From positions 1-64,000 of the forward strand of contig MNCI01018183.1 in assembly GCA_015680685.1 (NCBI GenBank): a stretch of 64,000 nucleotides of DNA, given 5' to 3'. How positions within the stretch are numbered: position 1 is the first letter of the stretch; each line of letters opens with the position of its first letter. Shown piece after piece: positions 21,280-33,786 of the stretch. A program made the translations under genes and the position numbers. The notes below the pieces were generated by a model that saw nothing but the letters and a program-made list of their open reading frames with translations, ran no database searches and had not been told where the DNA came from. This DNA is from Gnetum montanum (Eukaryota; Streptophyta; Gnetopsida; Gnetales; Gnetaceae).

Positions 21280-22866
21280 AATAGATGACAAACTAAGAAA
21301 TTTTGTGTATATTCAACTTATCTCTCACAACTTAAACCCAAAAACTTTAAAGAAGTTGAAGGAGAAGAAGGTTGGATCTATGCTATGCAAGATGAGTTAA
21401 ATCAATTGGCTAGGAATGATGTATGGGAATCAATGCCTAGACTAGATCATAAATCCATTATTGGAACAAAATGGATTTTTAGAAACAAAACTAATGAAAA
21501 TGGAAATATTATAAAAAATAGAGCTAGATTAGTTTTCAAAGGGTAGAATCAACAAGAAGGGATTGATTTTGATGAGACTTTTTCTTTTGTTGCTAGACTA
21601 GAACCTATTAGAATTCTTTTGGCATATGCTAGTAGTAGAAATATCAAACTATATCAAATGGATGTGAAAAGTGCCTTTCTAAATGGAACCATACAAGAAG
21701 AAGTTTTCATTGATCAACCTAAAGGTTTTATAGATCCCATCAAACCTGATCATGTTTACAAGCTCAAAAAGGCACTCTATAGTCTTAAAAAAGCCCCTAG
21801 AGCCTCATATGAAAGACCCTCTAAACATCTCACAGCAAATGGTTTCAAAAGAGGTAATGCTGATGTCACTTTGTTTCTTAGAAGAGAAGGTAGTGATCTA
21901 CTTATTATTCAAATTTATGTGGATGATATTATTTTTGGTACTACTAATTAAACTCTCTGCAAGAAATTCTCATATCTTATGTAGTCTGAATTCAAAATGA
22001 GCATGATGGGAGAACTCAAAACCTTTCTTGGATGTCAAATCAATCAATTTGAAGAAGCAACCTTCATTTGTTAAACCAAATATGTTAAAGATTTTCTTCT
22101 AAGATTCAATCTAGCTAATGTTAAGGTAAAGAGCCATCCTATGGTTGCAATTTTTAAACTTACCAAAGATGATGAAGGTAAGCCTATAGATCATAAGCTT
22201 TATAGAGGAATGATAGGTAGTCTACTTTATTTAACTGCTAGTAGACTAGAAATTGCATTAAGTGTTGGAATGTGTGCTAGATATCAGGCCATCCCAAAAG
22301 AATCTCATTTAAAGGTGGTTAAAAAAATTTTTCATTATTTAAAAGGTAGTACTAACTAGGGGCCTTTGGTATCCAAAGGACTCTCCACGAATCTTACTAG
22401 ATATTGTGATGCAGATTGGATAGGCTGTTTGGAAAATCATCGAAGCATAAGTGGAAATTGATTTTTTCTAGGATGAATCCTTGTCTCTTGGACAATCAAA
22501 AAGTAAACTTCTATAGCACTTTCTATAGTAGAAGCTAAATATATATTAGTAGGAAGTTGTTGTGCTCAAATTTTATGGATGAAAGAGACACTTAAAGAAC
22601 TAGGTGTCCAATCACAATCTACACTTATCTTTTGTGACAACAACAATACCATAAACATGACAAAAAAATCCAACTCAACATTCCTACACCAAACACATTG
22701 AGATTCACTATCACTTTATACGTGAACATACTTAATGGGGGCACATAAAATTAGAGTTTATTGGGATTGCAAATCAACTAGCTGATGCTTTCACAAAATC
22801 CCTTGATGAGAGATGATTAACTTCTCTATATAAAGATATGAGAATAGGATCCTATCCTATCAAGTA
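21280..22866 (+). pseudogene. E5 reverse transcriptase and RNase H, decayed
   Basis: RNA-dependent DNA polymerase of the element. The frame stays the same from 21013 to about 22860, interrupted only by stops. Motifs: WIFRNKTNENGNIIKNRARL (21473-21532), MDVKSAFLNG with the first catalytic Asp (21658-21687), and the active-site YVDDI (21916-21930). Then come GMIGSLLYLTASR (22208 on), the RNase H start YCDADWIG (about 22402) and the tail NQLADAFTKSLDE (about 22770-22810). Stops such as TAG and TAA often fall where glutamine is usual in the family. It is highly recognisable, so the insertion is not among the oldest in the window. Confidence 0.93.
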
Positions 22867-23137
22867 AGTTCTCTTTATTTTGAAAATTTTTTCTGTTTTT
22901 CACTCTTAAACCAAAAACAAAAGAAAAAATCCAAAACACAAAAAATTATATTTCTTCTCTCTTACATATGTTTAGGAGGAGTTTTGCTAATTCCTTTTTG
23001 CTATTGTCCAAAAAGGGGAAGAAAATTTGGATGTGGATAGATGTAGATATCTATTGACATGGGAAATATTGTGAATATATGATTAGTCATGATTTCTAGA
23101 GACTACTAACTCATTTTCTTAAGTTTTGGACATCATC

Positions 23138-23151
23138 AAAAAGGGGGAAAA
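23138..23151 (+). other. E5 polypurine tract
   Basis: AAAAAGGGGGAAAA immediately before TGTTGACC of the 3' LTR. Confidence 0.9.
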
Positions 23152-24272
23152 TGTTGACCTTTTTGTATGCCAAAACCTTAAGGAAAATGGAGAACATACA
23201 ATGTTGTGGAATGTGATTTTGTAGGGCATGAAGGAGCTGAAAGAATGACATTTGCAAGAAATCTTAAAGTGGAGACTACAAGGACTTAATGGATCATGGA
23301 TGAGTAAAGAAGACTATAAGCTAAACGAATATGCTCTAGTGATCGAGAGGAAGCCTTGGAATCAAAGTTCAAATGTAGAGAAGATGTCTTCCAAAAATAG
23401 AAGATGTCTCCTATCAGGAGAAGACATCTCCTAGATGCAGAAGACATCTTGGCCGAAGTGGAGGTTACCTAGAAAAGATGTCTTTCAAAAATAGGAGAAG
23501 TCTTCTTTCAAGAGAAGATGTCTCCATCTCAGAAGAGATGTCTCCCTAGAATTGATGTCATTTTTAAAGAGACATCCCAATCTCGAATGAGACATCTATA
23601 GTAGTCGTTAGATAGCTATTGCATAAATTTCAAGGTGATTTTGGAAACTTCAGCACTATAAGAAGATTTCATTTTCTTGGGTATTGTGCAAGTATTGAAC
23701 AAGCATTATCACTATTAATTTAATCATTGTATATTATACTTGTGTACTTTAGTTGTCAAATTAATTTTCTTGATTATTTGTTGATTGTGTTGCACTATAC
23801 CTCAAAGTGCAAGGATCTATAAAGTGAGTTACATTTATTCCTTGTAATTTTATTTCTCTTTTGTTTCCCTGCTAGGGTTGATGTGCTTCTTGTGGGAAGG
23901 CATTGATATTAAGCTTGTTGGAATCCTGTAGGATTGAGCCTTTTTGCAGCATCAAAACACTCCAAAGTGGAGCTTAATTTATAAAGATTGTGGGATCCTT
24001 TCAACTACTTTCTAAGCTTGTTGGGGCCCTGCTAGGTTGAGTGGTTTTATGGTGACAAAACACTCTAGAGTGAAGCTTAGATATTGTACAAGTGTGGTGC
24101 CCTTCAAATCACATTTTAGAGAAGCAAAATCTAAAGGTGTGTAAGTGAACTACCCTCCAAGTGTGAACTACCCAAGTTGGGGAACCACATTAAATTTGGT
24201 TGTGTCTCTTATGGCTATAAATTTTGATTTGGGGAACTTATTCATCTCCCCTTCTAAGTTCTACGTTCCTCA
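23152..24272 (+). repeat. E5 3' LTR
   Basis: 1121 bp, TGTTGACC to GTTCCTCA. The same motif array lies at about 23378-23595, but more eroded (for example AGAAGATGTCTCC). Confidence 0.93.
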
Positions 24273-25175
24273 CTAATGACTATTCATGACTTTTCCAATT
24301 AAATACTAAGTTTACACTAGAAGTGATGGTATCCCAAGAGATTATTGTGCATCGGGTGTTAATTTTTAGTTTTGGCTATTATACCTTAGGAGTTTTTTTT
24401 TTCATATTAGTAATTACCTTAATTTCTAGTTCTTATAGAACCTACTCTATCTATATGAAATACATGCAAGAAAAAGATAGTACTCTTCCAATAAATAGCC
24501 TTAACTCTTGAGCCTCTTGCAATAGATCATAGATAAGATGAGGCTAAAGTTGCACCCATTAGATTAGTTGCATATGATTTATCAAACATGAAAGCTTGTA
24601 TGATTACCAATGTTATATTTAGGTTTCCAAGTTATCATACTTACCTATCATCTAATTACTATTCATAAGTTTTCCAATTAAATAATAAGTTTACCCTAGA
24701 AGTGATGAATCTAAAGAGATTATTGTTCCTTGGGTGTCAATTTTTAGTCTTGGCTATTATACCTTAGGAGTTTTTTTCATATTATTAATTATTTTAATTG
24801 CTAATTCTTATATAACCTACTCTATCTATATGAAATACATGCAAGAAAAAGCTAGCACTTTTCCAATAGGTAATCATAACTCTTGAGCCTCTTGCAATAG
24901 ATCATAGATAAGATGAGGCTAAAGTTGCATCCATTAGATTAGTTATATGACTTATCAAACATGAAAACATATATGATTCCTAATGTCATAATTAGGTTTC
25001 CAAGTTATCATACTTAACTATCATCTAATCACTATTCATAAGTTTTCCAACTTAATACTAAGTTTACCCTAGAAGTGATGGTATCTCAAGAGATTATTGT
25101 TCCTTAGGTGTTAATATTAAGTCTTGGATATTATACCTCAGAAGTTTTCTTTTTTCATATTATTAATTACTGTAG
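24273..25175 (+). repeat. ~375-bp tandem repeat, about 2.5 further units
   Basis: Marker sequence CTATCATCTAAT occurs at 17894-17904, 24646-24656 and 25019-25029. AAGTTTACCCTAGAAGTGAT recurs after each. Once E5 is removed the spacings are about 379 and 373 bp. Units are roughly 85-90% alike by eye. The last unit breaks off near 25175 into a fragment resembling array A. Confidence 0.85.
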
Positions 25176-25460
25176 TAGATTGTAAGAAAATGCTACTCAC
25201 ATCATCTCACAATCCACATCCTGAAGGCTTATGGAAGGTATCATGCCTTTGTGTAGGCAAACATTTCAAGCATTTTTGGCCTTCCAAAAGATTTGACTAT
25301 CTTTTAGATGGAATTAGTTGAGACTACTACTCGCATTATCTTGCACTCTCCATATTACACAATAGTGCTACTCACAGTCCTTTGTAACTTCTGATGTAAA
25401 CTACAATTTGCATTGTTATCTGCAGCTTGCAATCTATATGTGGGACACATAAGGTCACAT
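25176..25460 (+). repeat. Isolated units resembling satellite array A
   Basis: Words such as AAGAAAATGCTACTCACATC, TAGGCAAACATTTCAAGC and GAGACTACTACTCGCATTA match array A's recurring words, in about two diverged units. This links the two repeat blocks that flank E2 and E5. Confidence 0.6.
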
Positions 25461-25795
25461 TGGACGTTATGAGGTAAAAAATAAAAACCACCATAAACAA
25501 TTTACTGCCTCATTTGAAGCATTTCTTTACCATCTAAGAGAATGTAGAGCATGACAAGAGAGTAAAGAGCATTGTGTGAGAAATCACATTGTCATTGAAG
25601 GCCAATCTTGCTAAAGAGATTTCATTAAGAATGTTTGGGTTTTGAAGATGCACCTCTGCAAAATAGATTATACGTTGTGTAATACTTCTACAACAATGTT
25701 TGCTAATAAGGTACACTACTTACTCTCATTGTAGACATCTTATATTGCTTAAGTGATTAATATGCTATCTCAAATATAGCTATGTTGGGTACATA
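25461..25795. other. AT-rich sequence, nothing recognised
   Basis: Short open frames only, none with motifs. Confidence 0.5.
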
Positions 25796-28560
25796 ATGTG
25801 TAAAATCTTTGAAGAATGCGAGGAAGATGAGAGCATGCTAATTTCTAGGAAACAACATGGCAATAGAAATATAAAATCTGCCAAAAGGGCATTTTTTCAA
25901 AAGATGATATTTGATGGTCTTATTTATTTGACAATGCATTTGCATGGATATAAAGAGTGGAAGATTTTATTGAGGGCAAACAAAAGAATGCGATCTTTCC
26001 TTGCAAATTTTTCGATAGAACTAAAAACCAACGAAAATGGAGAAAGGAGATTTGCTCACGAGAAAACCATTACACAAGTTGGATAATGTAAGTTATTCAC
26101 AAATATTTTGTATTTACAATTTAGAATACTAAGATTCTTGTTTCAATATTTTTTTTATATTAGTTATCATTGTAAGTATGGACCAAATGTTACTACAGTG
26201 ATAGCACCCATGGAAGGTAGAAAAAGAAATATGATAGTAAGAAATATTGGTTGTCAATGTCATTTCATGGTTTGTTATATGAAAGGAGTAGATCATGCTA
26301 CATGTATCATATATAAAGAAATGTATCATGTTGATACATCAAGAGCTTATTGTCATGACTTACTAGGTCCCAATAACAAATAAAAAAAACTCACAATCCA
26401 TACATATTTTCATTGAGGTGCATCAGAAGATATTGTGTTTATGGAAGGAAGGATTACCAATAGATCTCATGAGAGGTATATCAAAGATCCTTTTAAGGGA
26501 GGATAGGAGTTTGGACTATTAAGAAAGAGGAATATCTTCTTTGTTAAAAAACAACTTGACAACATTTGCAAAAATGTTACCCCTAATCACAAGAAAAGTG
26601 AGCATGATAAAATTAGTACCTGACTATGTTACTAAATGACCAGTGACTTTTTTCTTTTACTACTAGGAAGAGAATAAAGAATAAGGTGTCCCATTGATCA
26701 TCGCATTACAATCACCTTGGATGCTAAAAAAGATGATAGATCTATCTCAATGCAGTATATTTGTAATGGATTCCACTTTCAACACCAACAACTATGGTTT
26801 AAGTTTAAATAATGGCTTCTATTATTCCATTTTAAAAATTGTTGTTATAATAGAATAAGATATTATCTTATTATAAATGTTTGGTTGTCTTTGCAATTCC
26901 ATCTTTATATAATGATGGATTTTGATTCATACTATAATGAACTTCTAGTTGCATGGGTGATATCCTCTTCTTGGTGCACTAAAACTAATATAAAAGATTG
27001 GCTTTTGGAGCTACATTGAAGAGGCAAGGCTAAGGAGCCTAATTGGATAGTGAAGGCTTTCATGCTAGATGACTCAAAGGGAGAAATGAATGCTACAAGG
27101 TAACTTTAAAGGAAATTGAAAACATACTTGAAATTATGCTACCTTAGTTTGAGATATCTTAACATGTGCTAAAGTTTGATAATTTATCAGGTTTTCTTTT
27201 GGGAGCAAGACTTTTCTATGCATTTTGCATGGTTGGAGGGCATGGAGGAAGAACCTTGCAACCAAAGTTAGAGATTCCAATTAGAGAAAAGAAATGGATG
27301 ATCATCTTAATCATATTATGAATGAATGCAAAATTTTTGTGGAAATAAACAAATTTTTTGACAAGTTTCAAGAGAGCTCAAAATTTATTAAATACTTAAA
27401 AGCAATAGTGGTTAAATGGAGACAAATTTAGTAAGTTTTTATTCCTTATTATCATTACATAAAAGCGCATATTCATAATCATGGACTCTTTGCCCATTTT
27501 TTTTATTACTCATTTTGGTCTTTAATCATATGTTTATAGGAATATGGACTAAAGCATTCCATGATGTTCCCCATGTACAATAACAAACAAATAATGTTGT
27601 CAAGTCATACCACGGATTTCTAAAAGGAAAATTTTTAAGAGATAGAAGAAATAGGAAATATCAAAGGATCAATTGGCTTATATGAAGCTTGACAAAGGTA
27701 AAGGTATATTATTAGAACAATTCAAGAATTAAAGCTATAGGATATTTTGTAAATAAGAAAGATAGAGATTTCAATCAAAAGTCATGGAAAAAGGCTTCAC
27801 AAATATCTAATGTTGATTGTGTCCAAGTCATGGAGAAGGAAGATGAATATGTTGTGTAATGTTAGAATAGTTTGAAGGCAAACACTTGGTACATGGTTTG
27901 AAAGGTATTTTCTTTTAGTATCTTATGAGAGTAAATGGTCTTTCCTTGGCCATTTTTGCAAGAAATTAATGAAAATTCCTATTAAGGTAATGGGTCTTAC
28001 CAATGCATTCAAGTTCTTCTTCCAAAATGTGTTTTATGATTTGTGTGGGCCTATGGAACTAAATTCATTCTAGCCACATCAATTCCCTAGCTAGAAAGCT
28101 TTAGAACTTGGAATGAAACCAAAGAAACTAGGATCAACTAGCCAAAGGTCTATCACTAATGAGGTGGATATGGTGGACAATACAAATTAGAAAATGAAGT
28201 TGGAAAAGGATAATGTAGATGCATAGTGGAAAATTAAAGTTCTTAACCTCAAAAAAACATTGAAAAATTAGCAAAGACATTGCCTATAGAAAAGGAGAGT
28301 ATTTTAGAAATAGAAAAACATGTGAAATTGTTGGAATCAAAGTTTTTATTTTTAGGTAACACAGATGGATTGGTGAGTGAAAAAAGATTGTCTAGTTGGA
28401 ATAGTCCTTCCAAACCTACTTCATAGAAGCTTTCTAACCATAATTGTGCAAGAAAATTTTTTAAAGAAGGTAAGGATGGTATTTCATTAGTTATCTATGG
28501 TTATTTTAATAATGTAGATTGTGTTAGTTTTTAAATCTATTTCCTTTTTTTTTTTGCATA
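25796..28560 (+). pseudogene. Decayed MULE-type transposase-like (SWIM-containing) gene
   Basis: Read across frames, this stretch follows the plant family of MULE-derived transposase proteins that combine an N-terminal FAR1-like part, a MULE core and a SWIM zinc finger. Signs are GCQCHFMVCYMKGVDHA and then MYHVDTSRAYCHDLLGP (26246-26375), like the Cys/His region before the MULE core in that family. The core-like segment is LLVAWVISSSWCTKTNIKDW (26945-27003), then EPNWIVKAFMLDDSKGEM (27036-27090), where LDD may hold a catalytic Asp. A later segment SNVDCVQVMEKEDEYVV (27805-27857) is placed like the start of a SWIM domain; its CxC/CxH residues are lost. Many stops and frame changes. No terminal inverted repeats found by eye. 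Family assignment is from remembered patterns and is moderate. Confidence 0.6.
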
Positions 28561-29113
28561 TTAGAGTGAAGAAGGCTAAGAAAAACATGGATAGTCCTTT
28601 GACTCCCTATCTATGCTAAACCAGTACCTTAATTAATGACATTGTGAATGTATTTTTTGTTTAACATCCTTTCATAGGAAATAATGATTGGAAGATATCA
28701 TGTATTTATTATGGATTACTAGACAACATGTCCTGATAGGTTATTGCAAGACTACATGTTGTATATGTGTTTCCTATTTGAATATGGTGTATTTTAATTA
28801 CATTTTAGATAATGATGCCTATCTTTCTTCATAAAATTCGATACCTATAATTTGAGAAAATGAGAAATAATGAAATAATCCTTCACATATATCACTATAA
28901 CTATCATTATCATTTATCTTAGACTTCATATCTAGTTTCATTACTTTATTTTAACCATTGCACTCTCAAGAATTGATTCTCAATAGATGTCTTTGTAATA
29001 TTAGCAAATTCATTTTTAATTCCAAAAAATGTTGGCACATGCAAGTCGCATGACCTTGTAATAATTTGTTAAAAACATGCATGAACATGCATTTGACAAT
29101 CTTGCAAATTATT
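28561..29113. other. AT-rich intergenic sequence
   Basis: No gene or repeat recognised between the MULE-like relic and E4. Confidence 0.5.
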
Positions 29114-30307
29114 TGTTGATGTCAACACTCCCATGCTCTCATGGGGCCATGCTTATCAACATCTCTATCTCTCTCTCTCTCTCTTAATAACCACAGTAAA
29201 AATCATGCGAGTAGTGGGCATTTAACCACTGGGTGGTGGTCATTAATGGCGACAGTTACATTCATTAGTGATAGACGTTTCAAAAGTTACAGGGGTTATG
29301 GTCATTAGTGATAGATGTTTTGGAAGTTACAGTGGTTACAGTCATTAGTGACAGACGTTTCAGAAGTTACAGTGGTTACAGAAATTAATGGTAGAAATTT
29401 TGGAAGTTACATACATAAGTGGGCACTTAATTGGAGAAGGTGGGCATTATTACACAAGAAGTGATGGTTGTTTCTGTAGCTGTTATATGAAACATAGGCA
29501 TCATTATGGATGGCCACAATGGCTATAAAACTTGGGGGGAAAAGGGCTCTCAGAGGATGGGATCAGAAGGGCTCTTCCCATCAATCTTAAAGGGCTCTCT
29601 CTATCAGTCTTGAGGAGGGCTTCCTCTTTAGAGGCAGCGGTTTCCTAAAGGGCTCTTTCTATCAGTCTTAGAGGGGCAATGTTCTCTCCACTAAGCAGTA
29701 GTTTCCTCTTTTTTTTCTTTTCTTTACAAGTTTCTAGTGGGTCTGCTCAACGACGATAGGAGGGTTCTTTCTCTATTCTTTCTATCTCTAACAACATAGG
29801 CAACACAACCCATGTGCAGGATGTGAGACATGTAATTTTCTTTGGGCTAACAGCTTATCTTGGTGGTGCAAAAGTGGGTGGATGATCTTCCTCTCTATGA
29901 CGGTGCACAAAAGGTGGCAAATGGTGGCAAGCTTTGAGGATCACAATTGCTACCCTGTGTGGACTGTGGTGGATAGTCTCTCTTTCTCTCTTTCTCTCTC
30001 TCTCCCTCTCTTGTGGTGATCACAGTCTTCCTGCCTAGTAGGGGATACCATTGGCAGCAACAGATCGACAGCATCAGCGAAACCAAGGAAAATTCATTTC
30101 TTTTAGTTACTTATTATATTGAAGATAATTATTTAATTTAAATTTCAAATTTCTTTCTAATTTATTATTTGCAAAAGGCCACATAGCCCTCTTTAGCTAA
30201 GGCTATTCCTGGGTTTCCATACCCATATGGGAGGTGCCCTAGGCAATAGTCTCCTAAAATGAGTTTTCTTTCTCGGTGTTGGTGTGAAAAAAATTTATGC
30301 ATCAACA
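29114..30307 (+). repeat. E4 5' LTR
   Basis: 1194 bp, with two CT microsatellites (about 29160-29185 and 29975-30012). Internal short repeats of the type 'GTCATTAGTGACAGACGTTT' occur four times between 29245 and 29405. Phrases such as AAAGGGCTCTTTCTATCAGT recur between 29570 and 29680. Confidence 0.9.
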
Positions 30308-30310
30308 TCC

Positions 30311-30330
30311 TTTTTGGCACTAGAAGGAGG
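30311..30330 (+). other. E4 primer-binding site candidate
   Basis: TGGCACTAGAAGG begins about 7 bases after the LTR. The position fits a PBS; the tRNA is not certain. It resembles the TGGCGCTAGAAGGAGG-like site of some plant Gypsy elements, by recollection. Confidence 0.5.
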
Positions 30331-31032
30331 GCCTTTCTCCCACCTTTTTTTTATTAGCTTTTCTTTCCATTTTTCTAGCCATTGTTATCCCATTTTATGA
30401 AATATTTATTTTCTATCCTTATCCAGTCCCTATTCTATTTTTATTTCCTAAAAAATTTCATTTTTCTTGTTTCAAACTTGTTTTATGTAAAATTCCTATT
30501 TTTAGCCATTGCCTTGAAAACTCTTTTAAAATAATTTTTGAGCCCTTTATTTCTAGTTCTCAAAAATTTATTTATTGAAAACTTTCAAGTCTCATCACCC
30601 ATTTTTCTTTAATCTTTTTTTTTTAATTTTTTTAAATCCTTATTTTCTAGTCCCATTTTCAAATTTGTGTTTTGGTAGTCCTTACCTCTAAGGTGGTTTT
30701 ATTTGATTATGCAATTTTAAGTTTATTTTCTAAAATCTTGCATTTTACTGTTTTCCCTTTTAATTTTATAAGTATTGCAATTTTATACATTTACTTTTCT
30801 TTTTTTAAAAAAATATTTATCTTTTTTTTTCTTTACCAAAAAAATATTATTTCAATATTTTCTTTTCTTTTTATGCAATTTTATAGTTTCATTTTAACAG
30901 TTATACTTTATAGTTCTGTTTTATGAGTGAACTCTCCTCTGCTTCTAACCGACCAGTAACTCGTCTCTTCGCATTAAGGAAATGATGAGTATCACGTTCC
31001 CAAGCTTTATTCCTAGGAGAACTTAGACTAAG
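30331..31032. other. E4 untranslated leader
   Basis: T-rich sequence between PBS and gag with long runs of T and TTTTC. No supported coding frame. Confidence 0.6.
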
Positions 31033-32184
31033 ATGCAAGCTAATCAACTCCCAGCTCCCTCAATCAGTAACCCCTTCAACTTCACTAATTATCACAATAT
31101 CCCAAAATCACTTCAAAATATAAATTTGTTTTTCGATCCCACAAACACTACTAGCGATGCCCGCCAACATATATAATGTTTTGAAGCCTTACTAGGCATC
31201 CACAACATTGTCCAAAATGATGTGGCATGTAGAGCATTTGTGACAATTTTTAGGAGTAAGGCCACTCATTGGTTCTTAGTGCTCCCCAATGCCTTTATTA
31301 ACTCATGGTAGTAGTTCAAAAATAAGTTTTTGATCTAATTTGACAAATTCACAAGCCCTGCCATAACATCTAGCAACTTCACTAGCTTAAGATAGCTACC
31401 TGGGAAAAATGTTAAGAATTACAACCTTAGATTCCTTCGTCAGCTTACCTATGTGCCAAACAAGATGCATCCACAACCCGATGGCATCCTGAACTTTTAC
31501 CTCTCTACCATTGACCCATTCTTTACCTATGTCATTAAATCAGATCCTATCATAATAGAAATATAGCGAGCAATGGCTAAAGCTGTGGAGCTAGAAAAAA
31601 TTACCCTTATGAATAGCATTCAAACCTAGTTTGAAATGATGAACATTAGCAATCCTATGCAACATAGTCCTCTACCCCTACCAACTTTCTTAATGATCAA
31701 CACTATGTTCCAAACTCCCATTCCCCTTCAAATGACTCAACCTACAAAAAACTACTTTGAAGGTCCCACATCTTCTCCATTCCTATCCTCTAACATAGGT
31801 TTCAATGAGGATCAGTTGAAGGCCTTAATTCAGTCCATCAAAAACCCAAACAAGGTACCTAATCTTGTTGAACCTATGACTCAAGCTCAAGATCAAATGA
31901 CCCAGATATCAACTTCGCTTCAAAAACTTTCAAACAAATTAGTTGACTTAAAGAGAAATAGCAAGGGTCCTATACAACCAGAAAAGCCTAGTTCATCAGT
32001 TAATGATGATTATTGTCGCCTCCATAACACTAGGAAACATTCTGAGAAGGCTTGTCCCCAATTTTTAGCATTATATGATGACAACACCCAAGGTCAAAAA
32101 ATAGAAAACCTCCTATTATGGTCCTTAATTTACCTTGTGAAACAGAAAATGAAGAGGTTTCCTCATTGGAGCAAGTTATGGTAA
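31033..32184 (+). pseudogene. E4 gag, single frame with stop codons
   Basis: Particle structural protein. From ATG at 31033 to 32184 one frame is kept without indels but holds at least seven stops, all TAA or TAG. The core is Retrotrans_gag-like: RSKATHWFLVLPNAFINSW (about 31252-31308) then FKNKFLI and FDKFTS. The C-terminal part has a coiled region (ISTSLQKLSNKLVDLKRNSK) and the knuckle-like CRLHNTRKHSEKAC (about 32015-32056), the modified C-H-H-C seen in some plant Gypsy gags. Most stops fall where glutamine is plausible, consistent with C-to-T decay. Confidence 0.85.
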
Positions 32185-32589
32185 ACAACCCCAACCTGCA
32201 TAATGCTTGCTACCGTAAACTTAGTGACATCATGAACTACCCATTGCAATAAACTAGGACTGACCCTTACACTCCTCCAAATAGAAGAGCTTCTAGCCAA
32301 AGTAACATAAATACTCAAATTGGGTCATCCCAAACAAATACCCCATAATGACCAAATCCACCTTCTATACTTAGAAGAACTCCACCTCAACAAGAAGTCA
32401 AAGATGTACCTAAGACTTACAATCTAGTTGAGGATTTAATAAAAACCAAAGCTAACTTCTCAATGTATGACCTTTTACAATTTATTGAAATAAAATAGGT
32501 GGTTGAAGAGATAGTTCATAAACCAGAAATCAATAAAGAAAAATCACCAACCCGCAAAAGGAAAGTTCACTTTACGGAAAGTCCTAACG

Positions 32590-33464
32590 CACTATGAGTA
32601 CACAATACAAACAATTCCATGATGAACAAAAAAGATCAACCTCCTTTTCTAACAACCTTGATCATTTTAGGGAAGAATGTTCATAATTTTTTGATGGATT
32701 CTAGAGCAACTATTAGTGTCATGCCACTTGAGGTATATAAGACTTTAGAAGCACAAATGATACCATAAACGAAAAATGTGATTCAACTTGATGGGTCCAA
32801 CATACCTGTAGTAGGGTCATTAAAAGGAGTGAAAGTGCAACTTAAAAAATACCCTATAGTCACATGTTACATAGATATCCTAGTAGTTGACATGTCACCT
32901 ACCTATGGTGTGCTCTTAGCTAAGACTTTTGGAGCCAATTTTGGGAGCTTCTTTAGGTTATATTTCTCAAAGATATTAATCCCTATCAAAGGAAAATTTG
33001 AATACATGACTATACCTCAAGAACCCTTCTACAAACAAGTAGTTACAACCTTGGATCAACAAAATCAATCTTTGGAAGATCAAAACACTAATCTTTATGT
33101 TGGGGTTATTGAGGTTGAGCATAGTGAACATGTTGAAAATGACTATGTGAGTGGAGTTACAAAAATAAATCCTGTCTTTCATGCATATTCCACCCAATCC
33201 TATCAAAGTTCTAGAGAAGGTGAAGAAATGTATGGAGACACCTTGCCTTATCAACAACATGATGGATTTCTTCTAAGTAATCCACCACCTTTAGGGGAAG
33301 ATAAAGATGTAAGTAAAACCCTACCTCTTAAAACATTTGAAGGTGTGCTAAATTTTAACGATACATCCATGGAACATTCTCCTAGAAAGGCTATATCCAA
33401 TGACCCACCAAGACCTAGACCTATCATTAAAATTTATATCAAAGAAAGACTTGATAGAAAATGA
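32590..33464 (+). pseudogene. E4 aspartic protease, catalytic motif altered
   Basis: In a different frame from gag. The segment FLMDSRATISVMPLEVY (about 32685-32735) aligns with the D-S/T-G-A active site of plant Gypsy proteases, but Gly is replaced by Arg (D-S-R), which should abolish catalysis. The remainder shows the expected beta-rich sequence (YIDILVVDMSPTYGVLL, the second conserved block). After about 33060 comes an acidic linker to the stop at 33464. Confidence 0.8.
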
Positions 33465-33546
33465 ACAAGCAAGTTAAGACTAGGTCTTGATTTTTGTAAT
33501 CTAAGCATTAACAAATTGTTAAAAAATGTCTTAATAGGAAGTACGT

Positions 33547-33786
33547 TGGTGAAGTCTTTAAGATAGGAGACCTAGTCTTTGAAAAAGGTAGAACATTTGA
33601 CTAAGCAAATCTTCAAAGTAAGTTCTATCCTATGTGGTTAGGCCGATTCCGAATTAAAGACATCATTGGCCCCAATGTGTACAAGGTTGTTGATGTGCAA
33701 GGACATATGTTACCTAGAAGTTTTAATGCATTCCATCCAAAGCATTTCTACTCAGGTGTCCCACGTGGAAACCTAATAGATTCTTA
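33547..33786 (+). pseudogene. E4 integrase C-terminal tail
   Basis: Reads KVFKIGDLVFEKGRTFD, a stop, then KFYPMWLGRFRIKDIIGPNV and YKVVDVQGHMLPRSFNAFHP. This is the conserved beta-barrel end of Gypsy integrase, which begins 'F..GDLV..K', continues with 'KF.P.W.GPF.V' and finishes with 'L.....N..HLKKYY'. It follows the protease by only about 80 bp, so at least 2.5 kb of pol is deleted. A stop at 33784-33786 ends it. Confidence 0.8.

Larger units (their letters stand above)
17905..24272 (+). mobile_element. E5: Copia LTR retrotransposon, nearly complete but decayed
   Basis: LTRs 17905-19065 and 23152-24272 with an exact 5-bp duplication CTAAT (17900-17904 and 24273-24277). A Met-type PBS follows the first LTR and a polypurine tract precedes the second. 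Domain order protease, integrase, reverse transcriptase, RNase H is the Copia order. Gag is mostly missing: only about 300 bp separate the PBS from the first recognisable gag remnant. Many stops and at least two frame changes make it inactive. It sits inside a tandem repeat unit, immediately downstream of E2. Confidence 0.95.

Noticed and set aside
29160-29185. CT microsatellites in and near E4 (also 29975-30012, 14345-14380)
   Set aside because: Ordinary simple repeats; only useful as markers.
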